Below, piece by piece: positions 7,505 to 10,621 of a DNA stretch of 10,621 nt (positions within the stretch are counted from its first letter, which is position 1; each line of letters starts with the position of its first letter). Source of the DNA: Propionivibrio sp. (lineage in GTDB: Bacteria; Pseudomonadota; Gammaproteobacteria; Burkholderiales; Rhodocyclaceae); NCBI GenBank assembly GCA_003249625.1, contig QKII01000123.1:1-10621 (forward strand), in the 5' to 3' direction. A program made the translations under genes and the position numbers. The notes under the pieces are model-generated. The model did not search any database. It was not told the DNA's origin and saw only the letters and a program-made list of their open reading frames with translations.

Positions 7505-7530
7505 GTTATCCCGGCGCGAGCCGGGATAAC
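7505..7530. repeat. Perfect 10-bp inverted repeat (REP-like hairpin)
   Basis: GTTATCCCGG (7505-7514) and CCGGGATAAC (7521-7530) are exact reverse complements around the 6-nt loop CGCGAG. The repeat lies 13 nt after the stop of the helical protein gene and 57 nt before the ATPase start. No U-run follows on either strand. The form (flanking AT, a CCGG core and a short GC-rich loop) resembles dispersed REP-like hairpins common in betaproteobacteria. It may protect the upstream 3' end, partly terminate transcription, or simply be a repeat insertion. Confidence 0.75.
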
Positions 7531-7543
7531 GATGTGATTCGAT

Positions 7544-8251
7544 TCAACCAAATTTGATGAACATCTTCGAATACGGTTGCTTCAACTTGCTGATTGCATC
7601 TTTTACCTTAGTCGAGTCCTGCGCAAAAAGCGCAGCCTTTACATCGGCCACCGACTTCTCCAGCGCCTTGTGCATGACAACAAACTCGTCGTTCCTCTGC
7701 AGGTTCGCTGGCGCCTCGCTTTTCACCCGCCCCGCCAGGTATTCCAGCGTGCCGACCTTCGCCATCAGTACCAGCATGCCGTTTGGCCCCGCCAGAACCG
7801 TCTCGCTCTCTTTCAGCACATGCTCCATTTCAGCGTGATAGGCGTTCATATGATCGCTGAAGACGATCACCTGGTTGCGCCGGCGCATGTCGGCCATGAC
7901 GTCGCGCACCTCCTCCAGCGTTTCGTGGGCTTCGGCTAACTGGTTGCTCTCGATTTCTCTTAGGGCTTTGCCGTAGACCTTTGCAACCGAGGCCAGCGAC
8001 GCTGCCAATTCGCCGTCGCCAGCATAGGGGGGCGGCGGATTGGCACCGAACTGCCCGGTCAGACGGACCCACCCTTGCTGCGCCTGGATTACGGCCTTGC
8101 GGGCATCCTCCTGCGCTTTGGCGTTCGTCTTGAACAGCGCCACGCGATAGGGGGCATAGGTTTCCTGCATCGCCAGGGTCAGCGGATCGGCAGCCAGTGC
8201 GTGACCAGCTGCCGAGAGCAGAGAGACAGAGAGCAAAAGGCGGCGAATCAT
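7544..8251 (-). CDS. Exported all-helical protein of unknown function with a His/Met cluster
   Basis: 235 aa. Residues 1-20 form a clear signal peptide (LLLSVSLLSAAGHALA, cleavage before Ala21). The mature part is almost wholly helical with heptad-like hydrophobic spacing, except for a proline loop near 69-78 (GANPPPPYAG). It could form a periplasmic helical bundle. There is no CXXCH, so it is not a cytochrome c' or c556 despite the similar look, and the mature chain has no cysteine. Residues 134-144 (HMNAYHAEMEH) place three His and two Met on a helix, which could bind a metal or heme-like ligand; this is speculative. GGAG is 7 nt upstream. It follows the Gly/Met-rich gene by 32 nt, so the two are likely co-transcribed and perhaps lead into the ABC operon. 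I do not recognise a named family. Confidence 0.8.
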   Translation of the reverse strand: MIRRLLLSVSLLSAAGHALAADPLTLAMQETYAPYRVALFKTNAKAQEDARKAVIQAQQGWVRLTGQFGANPPPPYAGDGELAASLASVAKVYGKALREIESNQLAEAHETLEEVRDVMADMRRRNQVIVFSDHMNAYHAEMEHVLKESETVLAGPNGMLVLMAKVGTLEYLAGRVKSEAPANLQRNDEFVVMHKALEKSVADVKAALFAQDSTKVKDAISKLKQPYSKMFIKFG

Positions 8252-8283
8252 GAATGAGCTCCGTCCAGAGGGTAATGCCGGGA

Positions 8284-8787
8284 TTATTTGATGAAACCGC
8301 GAGCCTTCAGATTGTCACAAGGATTGAATGGCGGATCGATCAACGTCAGCCCTTTTTCCTTGGCACGAACCTCAAGTTTCCCGCGATGCGCGGTCTGAAT
8401 CGCCGTGCACTCGTCATAGGTCTTCGCCGCGTGCATTTCAGCCATCTGCTCGTCGCGTTCCACCGGAGACATCAATTCCCAGCCGCGGACGGCATTCTGA
8501 CCGGCTTGCGTCCCCGGGTTGGCGTAGGCGCCCGGCCCCATGCCGTAGCCCATGCCGTAGCCCATGCCACGTCCATAGCCTCGTCCATACCCCATGCCGC
8601 GACCACCGCCAGGGCCCATTCCCCAACCGCCCCCAGGCCCCATTCCCCGCTGCATGTAAGGACCGTCGCACCATGCGCCGCCCCACCCTGCGCCTGGGCC
8701 CGGTTGGGCGATCGCCACAGCGGAGGCAACCGCCGCACCAACCAGGACAACTTGAACAAGACGTTTCACAATCAACGCAGTTTTCAT
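8284..8787 (-). CDS. Small exported Gly/Met/Tyr-rich repeat protein
   Basis: 167 aa. A signal peptide covers residues 1-27 (cleavage AIA before Gln28). Residues 30-86 are low-complexity, built of GMGPGGGW/R, GMGYG and GRGYG units with regularly spaced Met and aromatic residues. Residues about 103-167 form a compact charged domain (LMSPVERDEQMAEM, KTYDEC, RAKEKGLTL) with Cys127 and Cys157; Cys40 lies just before the repeats. In-frame upstream ATGs at 8886, 8850 and 8823 would put charged sequence before the signal peptide, while AAGGAG lies 6 nt before 8787, so 8787 is the start. I recall similar Gly-rich plus 'SPEER...KTYEEC' proteins from betaproteobacteria, without known function. Metal or thiol binding is possible but not shown. 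It is the first gene of the minus-strand group and diverges from the disulfide reductase. Confidence 0.8.
   Translation of the reverse strand: MKTALIVKRLVQVVLVGAAVASAVAIAQPGPGAGWGGAWCDGPYMQRGMGPGGGWGMGPGGGRGMGYGRGYGRGMGYGMGYGMGPGAYANPGTQAGQNAVRGWELMSPVERDEQMAEMHAAKTYDECTAIQTAHRGKLEVRAKEKGLTLIDPPFNPCDNLKARGFIK
8537..8572. repeat. 12-bp tandem repeat inside the Gly/Met-rich gene
   Basis: CCCATGCCGTAG occurs twice exactly (8537-8548 and 8549-8560), followed by a degenerate third copy to 8572. It encodes the repeated GYGM unit. The period is a multiple of three, so slippage would change repeat number but not frame. Confidence 0.75.
8609..8648. repeat. 24-bp period direct repeat inside the Gly/Met-rich gene
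   Basis: CCAGGGCCCATTCCCC (8609-8624) and CCAGGCCCCATTCCCC (8633-8648) differ at one base and are offset by 24 bp. They encode the two adjacent GMGPGGGW and GMGPGGGR octapeptides, which shows that this part grew by duplication. Confidence 0.65.
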
Positions 8788-8926
8788 GACGATCTCCTTT
8801 TCGTGGTTACTGGTCCGGGGCATCGTTTCTTTTCCGTTCCCCATGTCGTCATTAAAGTCGAACGATGTAATCCGCGTGTTGCACACCGATAGCGTTTTGC
8901 ATCGCAGCGTTGCACAGCGCCCTACC

Positions 8927-8942
8927 GTTACAGTGCGTTACA
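8927..8942. promoter_or_regulatory. Paired GTTACA direct repeats, possible activator site
   Basis: GTTACA occurs at 8927-8932 and 8937-8942, exactly 10 bp (one helical turn) apart, ending 11 bp before the proposed -35 of the reductase promoter. An upstream activator could bind here. The protein is unknown and the repeats are short. Confidence 0.25.
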
Positions 8943-8953
8943 TACTACTTTCG

Positions 8954-8982
8954 TTGCCAGATATATCAGACAATGATAATAT
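8954..8982 (+). promoter_or_regulatory. Sigma70-like promoter of the disulfide reductase gene
   Basis: TTGCCA (8954-8959; 5 of 6 to TTGACA) is followed after exactly 17 bp by TAATAT (8977-8982; 4 of 6 to TATAAT), in the most AT-rich part of the divergent gap. Transcription would start near 8989, giving a leader of about 64 nt. A promoter for the minus-strand group should also lie in this gap, but I could not pick one confidently. Confidence 0.5.
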
Positions 8983-8990
8983 ACTTATCA
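8974..8990. promoter_or_regulatory. 17-bp palindrome over the -10 element, candidate operator
   Basis: TGATAA-tatac-TTATCA is a perfect 6-bp inverted repeat that covers the proposed -10 and start site, an arrangement typical of repression. The half-sites resemble Fur-type boxes (TGATAAT...ATTATCA) but the spacer is 2 bp longer than in the 7-1-7 form, so Fur is not claimed. The regulator is unknown and none is encoded beside it in the window. Confidence 0.5.
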
Positions 8991-9006
8991 ACATATCGTT
9001 TTCGGC

Positions 9007-9023
9007 TTTCCTTATCAAGGAAA
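9007..9023. promoter_or_regulatory. 17-bp palindrome in the predicted 5' leader
   Basis: TTTCCTT-atc-AAGGAAA is a perfect 7-bp inverted repeat with a 3-nt centre, ending 29 nt before the reductase ATG and centred 33 bp (about three helical turns) from the palindrome at 8974-8990. It could be a second operator or an RNA hairpin in the leader. It does not cover the ribosome binding site (GGAG, 9044-9047). Confidence 0.5.
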
Positions 9024-9052
9024 CGGTGAATTCAACCCTAACTGGAGCAAAC

Positions 9053-10621
9053 ATGATGGAGCAGCGTCAGAACATTCTCGTCATCGGCGGCGTCGCCGCA
9101 GGTGCGTCTTTTGCGGCACGAGCCCGGCGACTCGCCGAATCCGCACACATTACCGTTCTTGAACGCGGTCCCGATGTTTCGTTCGCCAACTGCGGCTTGC
9201 CTTACCACATCGGCGGAGAGATTCCGACACGCGATGTCCTGGCGGTTCAAACTCCCGAATCGCTGAAGGGGCTCCTCAATCTGGACGTGCGAACGCTGAG
9301 TGAAGCCATCGGGATCGATCGTGCCGCCAAGCGAGTTCAGGTGCGTGACCTGAAAACCGGTGAGGCAAACTGGCTTCCCTACGACAAGCTGATGCTTGCC
9401 CCCGGTGCCTCGCCCTTGCGGCCGAATCTTCCGGGCATCGACGACCCGCGCATTTTCACCCTGCGCAACCTGCAGGACATGGACCGCATCGTCGCCGCGA
9501 CCGAAGAGGGGATGCGCGCGGTGGTCATTGGCGCGGGCTTCATCGGGCTGGAAATGACCGAACAACTCCAGCGCAAGGGTCTATCGGTACAACTCGTCGA
9601 ACTCCAACACCAGGTCATCCCGCCGTTGGACGCCCCAATGGCCGCACTGCTGGAAACCGAGCTGAAACACAACGACATTGCGCTTCATCTTGGCGACGGG
9701 ATCGCCCGCTTCGAGACCGAAGACACACACGTGCGCTGCCACCTCAACTCCGGCAAGACGCTTGACGCTGACCTGGTGATCCTCTCGATCGGTGTCAAGC
9801 CGGACAGCGACCTCGCACGCGAAGCTGGCCTGAAACTGGGCCCGCGCGGCCACATTGTGGTGGACGAATTCCAGCGCACCTCCGACCCGGATATCTACGC
9901 CGCTGGCGATGCCGTTGAAACCGCCGACCGCGTGTTCGACCGACCAACCACGGTGCCGATGGGTGGCCCGGCAAACCGGCAGGGGCGAGTTGCCGCGGAT
10001 CATATTTTCCTTGGTGCAAAAGCCCGTCCGTACCCCGGATCGGTGGGCACCGGCATCGTGCGCGTGTTCGAAACGGTGGCAGGCATCACCGGCTGGAGCG
10101 AAAAACGCCTGCAGGCCGCCGGAATCGCTTATGAAACCGTCACCGTCAACGACAGCCACCACGCCTCATATTACCCGGGCGCGAAGCCGATGACCCTGAA
10201 GATCATCTGGGAACCGGATACCGGCAGGCTGCTCGGCGCCCAGGCCAACGGCTCGGAGGGGATCGACAAGCGCCTGGACGTTTTGTCGACGGCAATCGTC
10301 GCCGGCATGACGGTCGAAGACCTGTGCCATCTCGAACTGGCGTACGCCCCCCCCTTCGGATCGGCCAAGGACCCGATCAACCTGGCCGGGTTCGCAGCCT
10401 GCAACCGGCGCGACGGACTTGTCGCGCACACGACCGAACTGCCGGACGATCCTGCCGTGCAGGTGGTCGATGTCCGTGGCACGCCGTTGGCCGAAGCTTT
10501 CCCGCCGCCCGGTGCATCGATCAACATCCCGTTTCCGGCCCTGCGGGCCAATCTCGACAAGCTCGACCGTAGCCGCCCTGTCGTCACACTCTGCGCTTTC
10601 GGAAAGATGAGTTACTTCGCC
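9053..10621 (+). CDS. FAD-dependent disulfide reductase with rhodanese domain (CoA-disulfide/persulfide reductase type), 3' end cut off
   Basis: 523 residues are visible before the window ends with no stop. The FAD-binding start is ILVIGGVAAGASFAARARR (8-26). The active-site Cys47 sits in SFANCGLPYHIGG, the single-cysteine arrangement of CoA-disulfide and NADH-dependent persulfide reductases. The NAD(P)H motif GAGFIG is at 160-165 and the second FAD motif DIYAAGDAVE at about 280-289. A dimerisation domain follows to about residue 440. The rhodanese domain has VVDVRGTP and the active loop around Cys514 (CAFGKMSY). Such fusions reduce CoA disulfide, CoA persulfide or polysulfide in the cytoplasm with NAD(P)H, releasing sulfide. 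GGAG lies 5 nt before the ATG; a second ATG at 9056 is an alternative start. Typical fusions are about 550-570 aa, so perhaps 30-50 residues are missing, unless a further TusA-like domain follows. Confidence 0.9.
   Translation, partial: MMEQRQNILVIGGVAAGASFAARARRLAESAHITVLERGPDVSFANCGLPYHIGGEIPTRDVLAVQTPESLKGLLNLDVRTLSEAIGIDRAAKRVQVRDLKTGEANWLPYDKLMLAPGASPLRPNLPGIDDPRIFTLRNLQDMDRIVAATEEGMRAVVIGAGFIGLEMTEQLQRKGLSVQLVELQHQVIPPLDAPMAALLETELKHNDIALHLGDGIARFETEDTHVRCHLNSGKTLDADLVILSIGVKPDSDLAREAGLKLGPRGHIVVDEFQRTSDPDIYAAGDAVETADRVFDRPTTVPMGGPANRQGRVAADHIFLGAKARPYPGSVGTGIVRVFETVAGITGWSEKRLQAAGIAYETVTVNDSHHASYYPGAKPMTLKIIWEPDTGRLLGAQANGSEGIDKRLDVLSTAIVAGMTVEDLCHLELAYAPPFGSAKDPINLAGFAACNRRDGLVAHTTELPDDPAVQVVDVRGTPLAEAFPPPGASINIPFPALRANLDKLDRSRPVVTLCAFGKMSYFA

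Noticed and set aside
7031..7537. Plus-strand open frame ending in a VIPARAGI-like peptide
   Set aside because: It is antisense to the ATPase gene. The VIPARAGI end is the usual accidental translation of a REP-like inverted repeat, not a protein domain.
8537..8648. CRISPR-like array
   Set aside because: The repeats are contiguous 12-bp and 24-bp coding units with no unique spacers, inside a gene for a repeat protein.
8788..8886. 33-residue N-terminal extension of the Gly/Met-rich protein
   Set aside because: It would bury the signal peptide behind a charged stretch, and AAGGAG lies just before the ATG at 8787.
8254..8892. Plus-strand open frame opposite the Gly/Met-rich gene
   Set aside because: It results from the low-complexity GC-rich repeat read backwards (Ala/His/Pro runs). 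The minus-strand frame has a signal peptide and a strong ribosome binding site.
8974..8990. Fur box before the disulfide reductase gene
   Set aside because: The half-sites look Fur-like, but the 5-bp spacer between TGATAA and TTATCA does not fit the 7-1-7 form, and no iron gene is nearby. It is kept only as an unnamed operator.
9038..9565. Minus-strand open frames opposite the disulfide reductase gene (also at 9581-10162 and 10166-10587)
   Set aside because: They lie within a reductase frame showing all cofactor and active-site motifs, and their products match no family I recognise.

Overview
The window looks like part of a betaproteobacterial chromosome. The genes are tightly packed and moderately GC-rich, the envelope proteins are those of a Gram-negative cell, and the protein sequences feel closest to Rhodocyclales-type organisms. 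That placement is a judgement from gene content, not a computed one. There are no rRNA or tRNA genes, CRISPR arrays, transposases or integrases.

Left end (1-3396). The first 185 bases are the 3' end of an unrecognised, AT-richer gene, followed by about 205 bases that appear empty. Next comes a divergent accessory-metabolism locus. On the minus strand, in transcription order, it has an NAD(P)-binding oxidoreductase of the F420-dependent-reductase-like type, an exported SnoaL-like (NTF2-fold) protein and a serine esterase of the YpfH type. Facing away on the plus strand is a LysR-family regulator. The 134-bp divergent region carries a good LysR-type box (TTTCT-N7-AGAAA), so the regulator probably controls both directions.

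Centre (3471-7447, minus strand). This is a compact four-gene operon with two 4-nt ATGA overlaps and one 13-nt gap. It encodes a LolD/MacB-type ABC ATPase, an FtsX/MacB-type permease with a large periplasmic domain, a periplasmic LolA-like protein and an outer-membrane beta-barrel. Together the products could form a complete path from inner membrane to outer membrane. It resembles the Lol lipoprotein pathway but has one permease and a barrel in place of LolC/E and LolB. The cargo is unknown. This is the best candidate in the window for an undescribed system.

Right end (7544-10621). Upstream of that operon on the same strand are two exported proteins of unknown function: an all-helical protein with a His/Met cluster and a small Gly/Met/Tyr-rich repeat protein with three cysteines. 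A perfect 10-bp inverted repeat separates them from the ATPase gene and may uncouple expression. Divergent from this group is an FAD/NAD(P)H disulfide reductase with a C-terminal rhodanese domain (CoA-disulfide or persulfide reductase type), cut by the window end. The 265-bp divergent region holds a plausible sigma70 promoter covered by a 17-bp palindrome, plus a second 17-bp palindrome in the predicted leader. The sulfane-sulfur enzyme beside Cys/Met/His-containing periplasmic proteins suggests a thiol, sulfur or metal stress theme. That theme is inference.
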